Shown here: piece after piece, positions 46,008 through 54,077 of the stretch
How the letters are laid out: each line of letters starts with the position of its first letter
Position numbering within the stretch: position 1 is the stretch's first letter
DNA from: Hyphomicrobiales bacterium 4NK60-0047b
GTDB lineage: Bacteria > Pseudomonadota > Alphaproteobacteria > Rhizobiales > HXMU1428-3
DNA: 64,000 nucleotides
Direction of reading: 5' to 3'
Assembly (NCBI GenBank): GCA_040367435.1
Contig: BAABWY010000001.1
Location: forward strand, 310,001-374,000
Program-made: the position numbers and the translations under genes
Notes under the pieces: model-generated
What the model was told of the DNA's origin: nothing
Database searches by the model: none
Seen by the model: only the letters and a program-made list of their open reading frames with translations

Positions 46008-47732
46008 TTATATGTCTGCGTAACAAACAACTTCAGCTTTACCTCCAGGGTGCGTCACCGCCCCTTTACGCGCAGGACCAACCTGCTGTGCAAATTTCCA
46101 CAATGTGCCAGACTGATAATCAGTCGTGCGTGGCTGCCATTTTTCACGGCGTGCCTTCAGTTCATCTTCAGATAAGTCAACATCTAAGGTGCCATCCACG
46201 GCATCAATAGTGATCATATCTCCGTTTTCTAACAATCCAATCGGGCCACCTTCAGCAGCTTCTGGGCCAACATGGCCAATACAAAAACCGCGTGTCCCGC
46301 CAGAGAAACGACCATCGGTAATTAACGCGACTTTCTCGCCCATACCCTGACCATAAAGAGCAGCCGTAGTTGAAAGCATTTCACGCATACCAGGACCGCC
46401 TTTCGGGCCCTCATAGCGAATAACAATCACGTCGCCTTCTTCATATTCTTTGTTCGATACCGCAGCAAACGCTTCTTCTTCACTGTCAAAACAACGAGCT
46501 GGACCAGTAAATTTAAGCATGTCCATGCCAGCCACTTTCACAATGCCGCCATCTGGTGCCAAATTCCCTTTCAAACCAACAACGCCGCCCGTTGGTGTAA
46601 TCGGATTGCTCACTGGGTACATAACCTTTTGAGTTTCATCAAAAGTGACACCTTCTAAATTCTCAGCAATGGTTTTGCCGGTCACCGTGATACAATCACC
46701 ATGAATAAACCCACCATCATACAAAGTCTTCATAAGCATCGGAACGCCGCCAGCATCATACATATCTTTTGCCACATATTTTCCACCTGGCTTTAGATCA
46801 GCAATATAAGGCGTTTTTTTGAAGATTTCTGCCACATCAAATAAATCAAATTCAATTCCAGCTTCATGAGCAATCGCAGGCAAATGCAAAGCACCATTGG
46901 TAGAGCCACCAGTAGCCGCCACAACCGTCGCTGCATTCTCTAATGATTTAAGTGTCACAATGTCACGAGGACGGATACCAAGTTGAATAAGCTCCATCAC
47001 TTGCCGGCCAGAAGCCTCAGCATATTGATCACGGCTTTCATAAGGCGCTGGTGCACCAGAAGAGCTTGGTAACGCAAGCCCCATAGCTTCAGAGACACAC
47101 GCCATTGTATTCGCTGTAAACTGGCCACCACAAGAACCAGCACTTGGACAAGCCACACATTCAAGGTCATGAAGGTCTTTTGAACTCATCTTTCCTGATG
47201 AGTGTTGACCAACACCTTCAAACACATCAACCACAGTCACGTCTTTGCCCTTAAACCGACCAGGCAAAATAGAGCCACCATACATAAAGACACTCGGTAC
47301 ATTGAGGCGTACCATAGACATCATCATGCCAGGCAAGGATTTATCACAACCAGCGAGGCCAACCAAACCATCGTAACAATGGCCGCGCATGGTTAGTTCA
47401 ATAGAGTCAGCAATCACCTCACGAGAGACCAAAGAAGATTTCATTCCCTGGTGCCCCATAGCAATGCCATCTGTCACAGTAATGGTGCAAAATTCACGAG
47501 GCGTACCCTTAGCCTCTTGAACCCCAGCCTTAGCTGCTTGAGCTTGCCGCATCAGAGAAATATTACAAGGCGCTGCTTCATTCCAGCAAGACGCAACTCC
47601 CACAAATGGACGATGAATCTCTTCTTCAGTTAAACCCATCGCATAATAATATGAACGGTGAGGCGCCCGATCAGGGCCTTCAGTTACATGACGACTGGGT
47701 AATTTAGATTTATCAAATGGTTTCGCGTCCAT
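46008..47732 (-). CDS. ilvD: Dihydroxy-acid dehydratase
   Basis: Fe-S enzyme of valine, isoleucine and leucine synthesis. 574 residues. Cluster and Mg-binding motifs are present: [46 protein letters not shown], and the C-terminal [13 protein letters not shown] 47732 has GAGAGAG close upstream; a TTG four codons earlier is less likely. Its leader carries four 25-nt repeats. Confidence 0.97.
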   Translation of the reverse strand: MDAKPFDKSKLPSRHVTEGPDRAPHRSYYYAMGLTEEEIHRPFVGVASCWNEAAPCNISLMRQAQAAKAGVQEAKGTPREFCTITVTDGIAMGHQGMKSSLVSREVIADSIELTMRGHCYDGLVGLAGCDKSLPGMMMSMVRLNVPSVFMYGGSILPGRFKGKDVTVVDVFEGVGQHSSGKMSSKDLHDLECVACPSAGSCGGQFTANTMACVSEAMGLALPSSSGAPAPYESRDQYAEASGRQVMELIQLGIRPRDIVTLKSLENAATVVAATGGSTNGALHLPAIAHEAGIEFDLFDVAEIFKKTPYIADLKPGGKYVAKDMYDAGGVPMLMKTLYDGGFIHGDCITVTGKTIAENLEGVTFDETQKVMYPVSNPITPTGGVVGLKGNLAPDGGIVKVAGMDMLKFTGPARCFDSEEEAFAAVSNKEYEEGDVIVIRYEGPKGGPGMREMLSTTAALYGQGMGEKVALITDGRFSGGTRGFCIGHVGPEAAEGGPIGLLENGDMITIDAVDGTLDVDLSEDELKARREKWQPRTTDYQSGTLWKFAQQVGPARKGAVTHPGGKAEVVCYADI

Positions 47733-47780
47733 AAACTCTCTCAAATTCTTCTAAAGTGGTGAAATTAACTTGTTATCCAT

Positions 47781-47880
47781 TGGCAATTTTGTGACAACTA
47801 ATAGATGGCATTCTTGTGCCAATTAATAGATGACATTTTTGTGCTCATTAAAAAATGGCATATTAGCGCCAATTAGCTGA
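47781..47880. repeat. Four tandem 25-nt repeats in the ilvD leader
   Basis: Units at 47781-47805, 47806-47830, 47831-47855 and 47856-47880, each exactly 25 bases and starting TGGCA or TGACA. Units 2 and 4 hold clear inverted repeats (TGGCA-N6-TGCCA and TGGC-N8-GCCA). They lie 49-148 bases upstream of the ilvD ATG, where a regulator array or leader structure would act. Confidence 0.85.
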
Positions 47881-48399
47881 ATTCATAGCGTAAAAAGCAC
47901 CCTCAAGCAAAGACCCTCAAAGTCCCACCAAAAAGTAAGCGATTAAACAACGAACTATGCGCTAAAAGCTACCAAAAATCCCGCCAAGTTTCAGCTGAAT
48001 TTGCCAAATCTCAGCTAAATATAATGTGCCATCTCAGTATAGGGAATAATCCCCAATAACAAATCCAAAACTTTTCTTCCACTACAGATAAAATATGAAA
48101 CCTTATTGTGGCACAAACGCGGCAATTTGGCCTCAAACAGTGACAAAATAGCCACAAAAGAGAAATCACAGTGAAACAAGGCTGACACACAAAAAATATA
48201 AGAAAAACCATAAGCATTGAGGCAAAATGAACTTTTTTGCCGTTCAAAGAGACATATACACAGGCCGGAACCAAAGTATAAAATTGAGTTTTTCAAATAA
48301 CAAAAATTATTGATTGCAAATTATGCAGTTCAATTCTTCGCAAATTTCACTTATATTTCGCTGTCTCGGCATAACAGCCACAAAACGGGAGAACAACAA
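47881..48399. other. ilvD-DUF898 divergent region with further GCCA motifs
   Basis: About 520 bases without a credible gene. It continues with looser GCCAA...AGCTGAATT copies (47980, 48002, 48027) and GGCAA/GCCA motifs near 48110-48150, as if the tandem array were a local part of a wider degenerate set. Two minus-strand frames here (48011-48296) have no recognisable protein. Confidence 0.45.
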
Positions 48400-49506
48400 A
48401 TGAATGATCAACCAAACAGCCACCTCGGCCAACCACTCGATATAGATTGGGCCGGCAAAGGCACAAATTATATAGGCCTTGGCTTTAAGGTCTTTTTTCT
48501 AAAAATCATCACTCTATTCATTTATCATTTTTGGGGAAAAACCGAGGTCCGTAAAAAATTATGGAACCATGTGCGCCTGAATAATGAGCCTCTCGAATAT
48601 ACCGGCACAGGAATGGAGTTGTTCTTAGGCTTCTTAATCACGATGCTGGTTGTTTTCGTGCCTGCTATCCTCGCAATCATGGGTCTAGCTTTTATCTTTG
48701 GCCCAGAGAGTAAAGAATATATCATTGGTGTCGTATGCCTTTACGTTGTGTTTTTATACCTCATCGGTGTCGCCGTCTATAGTGCCCATAAATACCGCCT
48801 CTCCCGCACACAGTGGCGCGGCATTCGAGGCTCACTGAACGGCTCAAAATGGAAATATGCCTGGACAATGTTCTGGACAACAATCCTAGTGATCTTCTCA
48901 CTCGGCCTAGCAGCCCCATGGCAGAGCATAAAATTACAAAAAATCCTAACCGATGACACGCACTTCGGTGAAACACCAATGAGCTTCAGTGGCAAAACCA
49001 GCGATATCTTCAAATTCTATATCATACCATGGATTGCCTTCCTTGCAGGCCTTGGTGTTCTTTATATCTTAATCGAACCCCTGTTCACACAAGCAATGGC
49101 ACTTCAATTAAGTGGTGCCCCTGTTGACCCAACAAAGCTTTTCTTAATCCAGCTAAAAATTCTTGGCTACTACATCGGGTTTATATTGGTCATGTCAGTC
49201 ATCTATGCTTGGTATCAATCTAAGTTCTACAATTACGTCGCAGAGAAAACTCAATTCTCTAACGGATCATTTGACTTAAAAACAACAGGCCCTGGCATCA
49301 TGTGGCTTGTCATCAGTAACTTCTTTATTGTTGCTTTGTCACTTGGCATCTTAGCCCCAGTCGCAACCGCCCGCTTCTTTGGCTATATCGTCGGAAATCT
49401 TTCCTTTAACGGAAATGTTGACCTAGCAGCAATCGAGCAAAGCCAACAACCCTTGAGCAAAACAGGCGAAGGCCTAGCCGAAGGTTTTGATGTTAGCACT
49501 TTCTAA
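48400..49506 (+). CDS. DUF898 (YjgN-family) membrane protein
   Basis: A 368-residue inner-membrane protein with about eight hydrophobic segments. The repeated family pattern is visible twice (FLKIITLFIYHFWGKTEVRKKLWNHV; LGLAAPWQSIKLQK and later LGILAPVATARFFGYI). Function unknown. GGGAG about eight bases before ATG 48400 sets the start. It is divergent from ilvD and ends at a strong hairpin. Confidence 0.88.
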   Translation: MNDQPNSHLGQPLDIDWAGKGTNYIGLGFKVFFLKIITLFIYHFWGKTEVRKKLWNHVRLNNEPLEYTGTGMELFLGFLITMLVVFVPAILAIMGLAFIFGPESKEYIIGVVCLYVVFLYLIGVAVYSAHKYRLSRTQWRGIRGSLNGSKWKYAWTMFWTTILVIFSLGLAAPWQSIKLQKILTDDTHFGETPMSFSGKTSDIFKFYIIPWIAFLAGLGVLYILIEPLFTQAMALQLSGAPVDPTKLFLIQLKILGYYIGFILVMSVIYAWYQSKFYNYVAEKTQFSNGSFDLKTTGPGIMWLVISNFFIVALSLGILAPVATARFFGYIVGNLSFNGNVDLAAIEQSQQPLSKTGEGLAEGFDVSTF

Positions 49507-49530
49507 AATTAAATTAACATGACAAAATTC

Positions 49531-49566
49531 ATGGCCTGGATTAATTATAATTCAGGCCATATTTCT
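49531..49566 (+). terminator. Terminator after the DUF898 gene
   Basis: ATGGCCTGGATTA-ATTA-TAATTCAGGCCAT: a 13-bp stem with one G-T pair, followed by ATTTCT. 25 bases beyond the stop. Confidence 0.75.
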
Positions 49567-49699
49567 ATTCGTAAATAAATTCTAGCCTACTTGAGTGATT
49601 TAAAATTTAATCTATCAAAAAGCTCAGAGTGAAAGAATATAAGCCTCAATACGGTTGCAAGTAGATAACTGAAGTGCCAAGAAGAAAAGTAGCTATACG

Positions 49700-49822
49700 A
49701 AGAAAGAGCTCAGCCCATTTCGGGCTGGGGGACATGGCGTAACGCCAGTGAAGCCCGGCGCTTAGCGCCGCACCTCGTAGGCTCAAACGCGATAGCGTTT
49801 GAAATAGCCGTGAGAGAAAAAA
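49700..49822 (+). repeat. Mosaic multi-hairpin repeat, copy 4
   Basis: CAGCCC/GGGCTG (49711-49727), TGGCG/CGCCA (49735-49747), CGGCGC-TTA-GCGCCG (49756-49770), CACCTCGTAGGC, AAACGC/GCGTTT (49785-49800), then ATAGCCGTGAGAGAAAA. Each stem differs in sequence from the same position in copies 1-3 but still pairs. The usual GGTTGC/GGATGC unit is replaced by AAACGC/GCGTTT. The element ends 12 bases before the M48 protease start and so forms its leader. Confidence 0.85.
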
Positions 49823-49833
49823 GAGCATCAAGA

Positions 49834-51045
49834 ATGAGCATACGCCAAAAATGGAACGGCCGCTGGAATGATGGCAAAACTGCCAATTCTCATGAAGTTC
49901 AAATTGAACTCCACGAAGACAGCCTAAGGTTTGATCTAAAAAATCCGAGCTCTTCACAAGAAACCATGCCTGAATTTTGGCGATATGATAAAATCCATAG
50001 CCCAACACCAATTAAGCCAAGCTCAGATCACGTCCTCCTTACCTACGAAAAAAGAGAGGGACAAAGGCTGTTTATTGATCATCCTGATTTTGCCAAACGC
50101 ATCTTGGATTTCGCTCCAAACATCACTGCTGGCAAACACACTTGGCACTTACTAAAATGGCCTCTTGGCATGGCAGGAGCCATGGTGCTCTTTTGGGCAC
50201 TCACCTTTTTCAACATTATAAGTCCCGCCAAATATATCGCGAACCTCCTACCAGATAACACAAGGATATCCCTTGGCAAAGGCGTGGTCAAAACCGTTCA
50301 AAGAAAAAATAAAGTTTGCAACACTCCGGAAGGTTCTAAAGCATTCAACAAACTCATTACAAGGTTGAACCAAGGTCTCGATAAAAAACAAAACTTTGAC
50401 ATTAAAATTGTTGACCTAAGTTATGAAAACGCATTCGCCGCTCCTGGTGACCAAATTATCATGTCAGGAAAGTTGATCCGTAACGCAAATTCAGCAGACG
50501 AAGTCGCCGGTGTGTTAGCTCATGAGATGGGCCACGCCGTCAAACTTCATCCGGAAACAAACATAGTCAGAGCGCTTGGTATCTTGGCAGCATTACAACT
50601 ATTCACAGCCGGCGAATCTGGCACATTTGGTGAACTGGCCTTTTTCCTCGTGCAATCTGGCTATAGCCGCCAGGCAGAAACCGAGGCAGATCAGTTTGCA
50701 GCTAAAGTTTTAAGTCAATCAAACGTAGACACCCGTCCCTTAGCCGGATTTTTTGAACGGATCATCAAACTAAGAAAAGAAAAACTTGATGAAGGTAAAA
50801 GAGGCACGTCAAAGGAAGACAAAGAAAAAAACTCGAAAACAGCCAAGGTAGATACAACTGATGGCAGATCTCTCATGGAATGGATCAGCTCTCACCCCGC
50901 TACAAATAAACGGATAGAATTTTTCAATAAATCTAAAATTTCAACAACCCCTGAAATCCTCAGTGAAACAGAATGGCAAGCCCTTCAAAAAATCTGTGGC
51001 CCCAAAAAAGAAAAGCAGAAAGATAAAGCCCCTAAGAAGGAATAA
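49834..51045 (+). CDS. M48-family membrane metalloprotease
   Basis: A 403-residue protein. An N-terminal domain of about 100 residues (beta-rich, unrecognised) precedes a TM (about 109-130), and the protease domain carries H230-E-M-G-H234 with the third ligand Glu in AETEADQFA (about 282-284). A Lys-rich segment follows. M48 proteases cut membrane or periplasmic proteins in quality control. ATG 49834 is used; its leader is the mosaic repeat, whose GAGAGAAAAAAGAG tail is the only ribosome-site candidate. Confidence 0.87.
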   Translation: MSIRQKWNGRWNDGKTANSHEVQIELHEDSLRFDLKNPSSSQETMPEFWRYDKIHSPTPIKPSSDHVLLTYEKREGQRLFIDHPDFAKRILDFAPNITAGKHTWHLLKWPLGMAGAMVLFWALTFFNIISPAKYIANLLPDNTRISLGKGVVKTVQRKNKVCNTPEGSKAFNKLITRLNQGLDKKQNFDIKIVDLSYENAFAAPGDQIIMSGKLIRNANSADEVAGVLAHEMGHAVKLHPETNIVRALGILAALQLFTAGESGTFGELAFFLVQSGYSRQAETEADQFAAKVLSQSNVDTRPLAGFFERIIKLRKEKLDEGKRGTSKEDKEKNSKTAKVDTTDGRSLMEWISSHPATNKRIEFFNKSKISTTPEILSETEWQALQKICGPKKEKQKDKAPKKE

Positions 51046-51062
51046 GTGGGGGCTTTATCTTT
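51019..51062 (+). terminator. Terminator overlapping the end of the M48 gene
   Basis: AAAGATAAAGCCCC / GGGGCTTTATCTTT: a perfect 14-bp stem. The left arm lies inside the last codons and the stop codon is in the loop. A T-rich right arm ends it. Confidence 0.8.
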
Positions 51063-51098
51063 CTAACAATTAGCAACTGATTTCTAAACTTTTTGAAA

Positions 51099-51491
51099 TT
51101 ATTGATCAAGCAAATGCTGACCATGCGGATTATCAATTACCATAAGCCAATTACCATCAGTTTGCTTGCGCAAGATGGCAACAGATAATCCAGACTGTTC
51201 TATTGCTTGTCCATCAGGGGTTGTTCCTTTCATTGTCCACGGCGCAAAATGTACAGCAATACCCCCCTGCACAACAGCTTGGTGACCACGGTAAGTAAAG
51301 GTTGGTGAAACTTGAAAAAAGCCACCAAATTTTTCTTCAAACTCAGCTCTGTCCGTTGTCTCAACACCAGGTTCAAATAATACAGTTGCATTAGGCTCAT
51401 AAGCTGCGAGCACACCAGCCATGTCACTCGCATGAAATGCACTCGTCATCTGCTTCACAGCCTCAATAACGTCTTTCTGATCTTCAGTCAT
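51099..51491 (-). CDS. SnoaL/NTF2-like protein
   Basis: A 130-residue cytoplasmic protein with the cone-shaped NTF2 fold pattern: N-terminal helices (VKQMTSAFHASDMAGVLAAYEPNATV), a central VETTDRAEFEEKFGGFF, and C-terminal strands ending WLMVIDNPHGQ. Members bind small ligands or act as isomerases; the role here is unknown. AGAGGAT precedes the ATG. It is downstream of the sigma factor, separated by an inverted repeat. Confidence 0.82.
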   Translation of the reverse strand: MTEDQKDVIEAVKQMTSAFHASDMAGVLAAYEPNATVLFEPGVETTDRAEFEEKFGGFFQVSPTFTYRGHQAVVQGGIAVHFAPWTMKGTTPDGQAIEQSGLSVAILRKQTDGNWLMVIDNPHGQHLLDQ

Positions 51492-51567
51492 AAGTTATCC
51501 TCTTAATTAGAAACCAAACAAATTTGGCTTCAACTCATATGTAAAATTGCTCATCTTCGAGCACACT

Positions 51568-51605
51568 TTTTGCTTTGTCCTGAGGGTAATCAAGACAAAG
51601 CAAAA
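51568..51605. promoter_or_regulatory. 12-bp inverted repeat between sigma factor and SnoaL gene
   Basis: TTTTGCTTTGTC and GACAAAGCAAAA with a 14-base spacer. Neither side has a T-run, so a terminator is not obvious; an operator or RNA hairpin ahead of the SnoaL-like gene (start 51491) is possible. Confidence 0.65.
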
Positions 51606-51682
51606 CCCTTTTCCGAAAAATCGATGAAAGAAATTTCGGATAAATCAGTTCAAATTATTTAATGGTCTATTTATTCAGTTGA

Positions 51683-52495
51683 CTAAGTCGGCCAGCTCAC
51701 TATTTCAGAAATACGAGCCGCCAAATCGACTGGTGATTTATAAAAAGCCGTAGCAGATTGTGACTTCAAAACTTTCAAATCACTCTCAACAGTCTTAACT
51801 TCTGAAAGCACATCTTCATATGACGGGGCACCCTCAATAGAATAAACAAGAGATTGCTTGTTCACACGCCCAAGCTCAACCGCTTTTGGCAAACGGCGCG
51901 AACAAGAACATTTAACCTCGGATGAAACAACCCCGCAATAGCTGCTAGAAAAAGAGAACACTTGCTTGCGAGCGCGCGCCAAACGTTGCCTGAAATTATC
52001 TTTAGAAATTTCTAGAATGTCACTGGCCTCTAAATGATCCAGCTCTAATACATCACCAAGTACATAAGCAACACGGTGAGGTAAATCGAGGCAAAGCAAC
52101 ATTGCCATCGTGCAAGAAATGCGAAGTTCATTTAGCAAAACAACATCATCGGCTAAAGGCGCCTGATCCACCAAAAGACCATCTTCAAGGTCCGCACCAA
52201 AAGCCTCAAATGAAAGCCCTTTTTCGCGCGCCAAACTCTTCTTGGCATTGAGCAAATAGTTCGTTGCAACCCGGTAAACCCAGGTTAAAAATTTACTCTC
52301 ACCTTTAAAAGTAGAAAGCTTAGTAACAACTAAAATGAGAATTTCTTGCGTTGCCTCAAGCGCATCATCAGGGTCAACTAACATCCGCATCGCAAGGTGA
52401 TGAACAGGGTCTTGTACTACGCGCACAAGATCTTCAAGAGCAAGCTCGCTCCCCGCTTGAGCCTCTTTTACCAAATCTTTCAACTCATCCACCAT
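51683..52495 (-). CDS. ECF-type sigma factor with Cys-containing C-terminal extension
   Basis: About 270 residues. Sigma region 2 (LVDPDDALEATQEILILVVTKLSTFKGESKFLTWVYRVATN) and region 4 (LDLPHRVAYVLGDVLELDHLEASDILEISKDNFRQRLARAR) are clear. A further 85 residues follow, starting with a C-x8-C-x-C motif and RR (KCSCSRRLPKAV); such tails occur in one group of ECF factors and may regulate the protein. ATG 52495, with GAGG six bases upstream, is preferred over ATG 52507. No anti-sigma gene is adjacent. The upstream SDR/DoxX gene on the same strand may be in its operon or regulon. Confidence 0.85.
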   Translation of the reverse strand: MVDELKDLVKEAQAGSELALEDLVRVVQDPVHHLAMRMLVDPDDALEATQEILILVVTKLSTFKGESKFLTWVYRVATNYLLNAKKSLAREKGLSFEAFGADLEDGLLVDQAPLADDVVLLNELRISCTMAMLLCLDLPHRVAYVLGDVLELDHLEASDILEISKDNFRQRLARARKQVFSFSSSYCGVVSSEVKCSCSRRLPKAVELGRVNKQSLVYSIEGAPSYEDVLSEVKTVESDLKVLKSQSATAFYKSPVDLAARISEIVSWPT

Positions 52496-52635
52496 GGAGT
52501 GCCTCATTCGTCTTCATTTCGTTATATAAGGTTAGACAATCCAGCTGGGCAATGTGTGACAAAATTTTTCAATTATTTTAATTTCAAAGTAAAAAAACAT
52601 GTCTTCATAGTGGTTCTAAAAAAGAATGAATGAAT

Positions 52636-53964
52636 TCAGCGGGTCTCAAGAAGCACCCGAACAACCAAAGCAAGACCAAGGCTTGGTAAAACTTTAACCA
52701 TCGGTCCAAGCGGGTCTAACCAAAGAGCTGGCACAATCAAACTCGAGGCCAGCAGATAAAACAAACTCACCCCAATCATCCCCCAGCAAGCTAATTTTGC
52801 ATATCTTCGGATTAAAATTGCACCCGCTAAAGCCAAATCAACAACGGCCCAAAATGCAACACTCAATAATGCAAACTCTCTCGGCCAACCAACATCAACA
52901 AGCACTTGCCCCGCACTTTCAATGCTGTAAAAACCAATCACGCCAGAAAGAAACCAAAATAATGAGAGCACCCCAATCAAAAGAGGCATCAACAATGCCA
53001 CCCGTGCAAACAACCGATCTTCCACATGTGCTGACATACTCTTAAAAGTGTCATCTAAAGAACGAAGGTGAGTTCCCATCGAATCTTTCCACGGCTGAGC
53101 ATCACCGACAACACCATCCTTCATAACCTGCATCGCCGAACTACGAAGAGGAGACCGCCATCCTAACCGCCCGAGGAAATTGGCAATTGAACTCGTAAAC
53201 CCAACGAACCAATCAGGAAAATGAACAAATGAGCGAGCTGGCTGAAAGCCAAGCCATAGCCGGTGAGCTGCTATCAACTCCTTCAAACTATGCGCCTGCT
53301 CTTCCACCAAGTCGCACTCCGTACCACTCGGCACATCACCGCTCACAAACGCCAAAACGGCAAGAGCAAGATCTTCAACAAATACAGTTTGAACTTGCCC
53401 ATCAGCATATGCGATGGGCTGAACAACAGGAAAACTCGCAAGCATCCGCAAAAGCGCTGTCCCCCCATAAGCTGAAGGAGCAATCACTAATCCCGGCCGA
53501 AAGATACAATACTGAACACCACTACTTCTAAGCTTTTCATCCCCTTCAGCCTTCGTTCGCAAAAAAGGCGTGCTAGCAGCTGGAGAAGCACCTACTGAAG
53601 AAATTTGAACCACATGAATATCAAGCTCCCTACAAGCACCAACCAAAGCACCAATAGCTTGCGAATGAACAACCATTAGGTCATCTCGATAACTCTCTTG
53701 CAAGGCCCCCGCACAATTGACCACAACATCAAATCCATCCAGAAATCCAAGCCACGTTTGGGCTTCACAAAGGTCAGACAAATCTCGAATAATCCAATCA
53801 ATATCTGGTAAAACAGAATTCGCTGTCGTTCTATCGCGGCCCAAACCAGTAACAGAGTGACCACCTTTGATAAGTTGGCGGCAAACTTCACTGCCAATTA
53901 AACCATAAGCCCCAAGCACCAAAACTTTACGCTCTGACTTTCTCTCATCACTATTCTGAACCAT
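52636..53964 (-). CDS. SDR-family NAD(P)-binding protein fused to a DoxX-like membrane domain
   Basis: About 442 residues. The N-terminal 280 residues are an atypical SDR/NmrA-type Rossmann domain (VLVLGAYGLIGSEVCRQL, VVNCAGALQ, ISSVGASPAAS). The C-terminal 130 residues have four hydrophobic segments of the DoxX-like type. The fusion places a nucleotide-binding domain at the membrane; the substrate is unknown. ATG 53964 has a GGTGGGG stretch close upstream; the longer frame starts with TTG. It lies 140 bases upstream of the sigma factor. Confidence 0.82.
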   Translation of the reverse strand: MVQNSDERKSERKVLVLGAYGLIGSEVCRQLIKGGHSVTGLGRDRTTANSVLPDIDWIIRDLSDLCEAQTWLGFLDGFDVVVNCAGALQESYRDDLMVVHSQAIGALVGACRELDIHVVQISSVGASPAASTPFLRTKAEGDEKLRSSGVQYCIFRPGLVIAPSAYGGTALLRMLASFPVVQPIAYADGQVQTVFVEDLALAVLAFVSGDVPSGTECDLVEEQAHSLKELIAAHRLWLGFQPARSFVHFPDWFVGFTSSIANFLGRLGWRSPLRSSAMQVMKDGVVGDAQPWKDSMGTHLRSLDDTFKSMSAHVEDRLFARVALLMPLLIGVLSLFWFLSGVIGFYSIESAGQVLVDVGWPREFALLSVAFWAVVDLALAGAILIRRYAKLACWGMIGVSLFYLLASSLIVPALWLDPLGPMVKVLPSLGLALVVRVLLETR

Positions 53965-54003
53965 ATCGCCCCACCCAAAGAACCTTACCAAACGACCCAA
54001 ACA

Positions 54004-54034
54004 AAAAAAGGACAGCCATTCTGGCCGTCCCTTT
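54004..54034 (-). terminator. Intrinsic terminator after valS
   Basis: On the minus strand GGGACGGCCA / TGGCTGTCC (one mismatch) followed by a run of seven T, about 45 bases beyond the valS stop. Confidence 0.88.
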
Positions 54035-54077
54035 ACTATCTCATAGGAGATGAAATTTGAAAATGAAGTCTTTCAAA

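Noticed and set aside
48011-48296. Two overlapping minus-strand frames between ilvD and DUF898
   Set aside because: No ribosome site and no family pattern; the region carries degenerate repeats.
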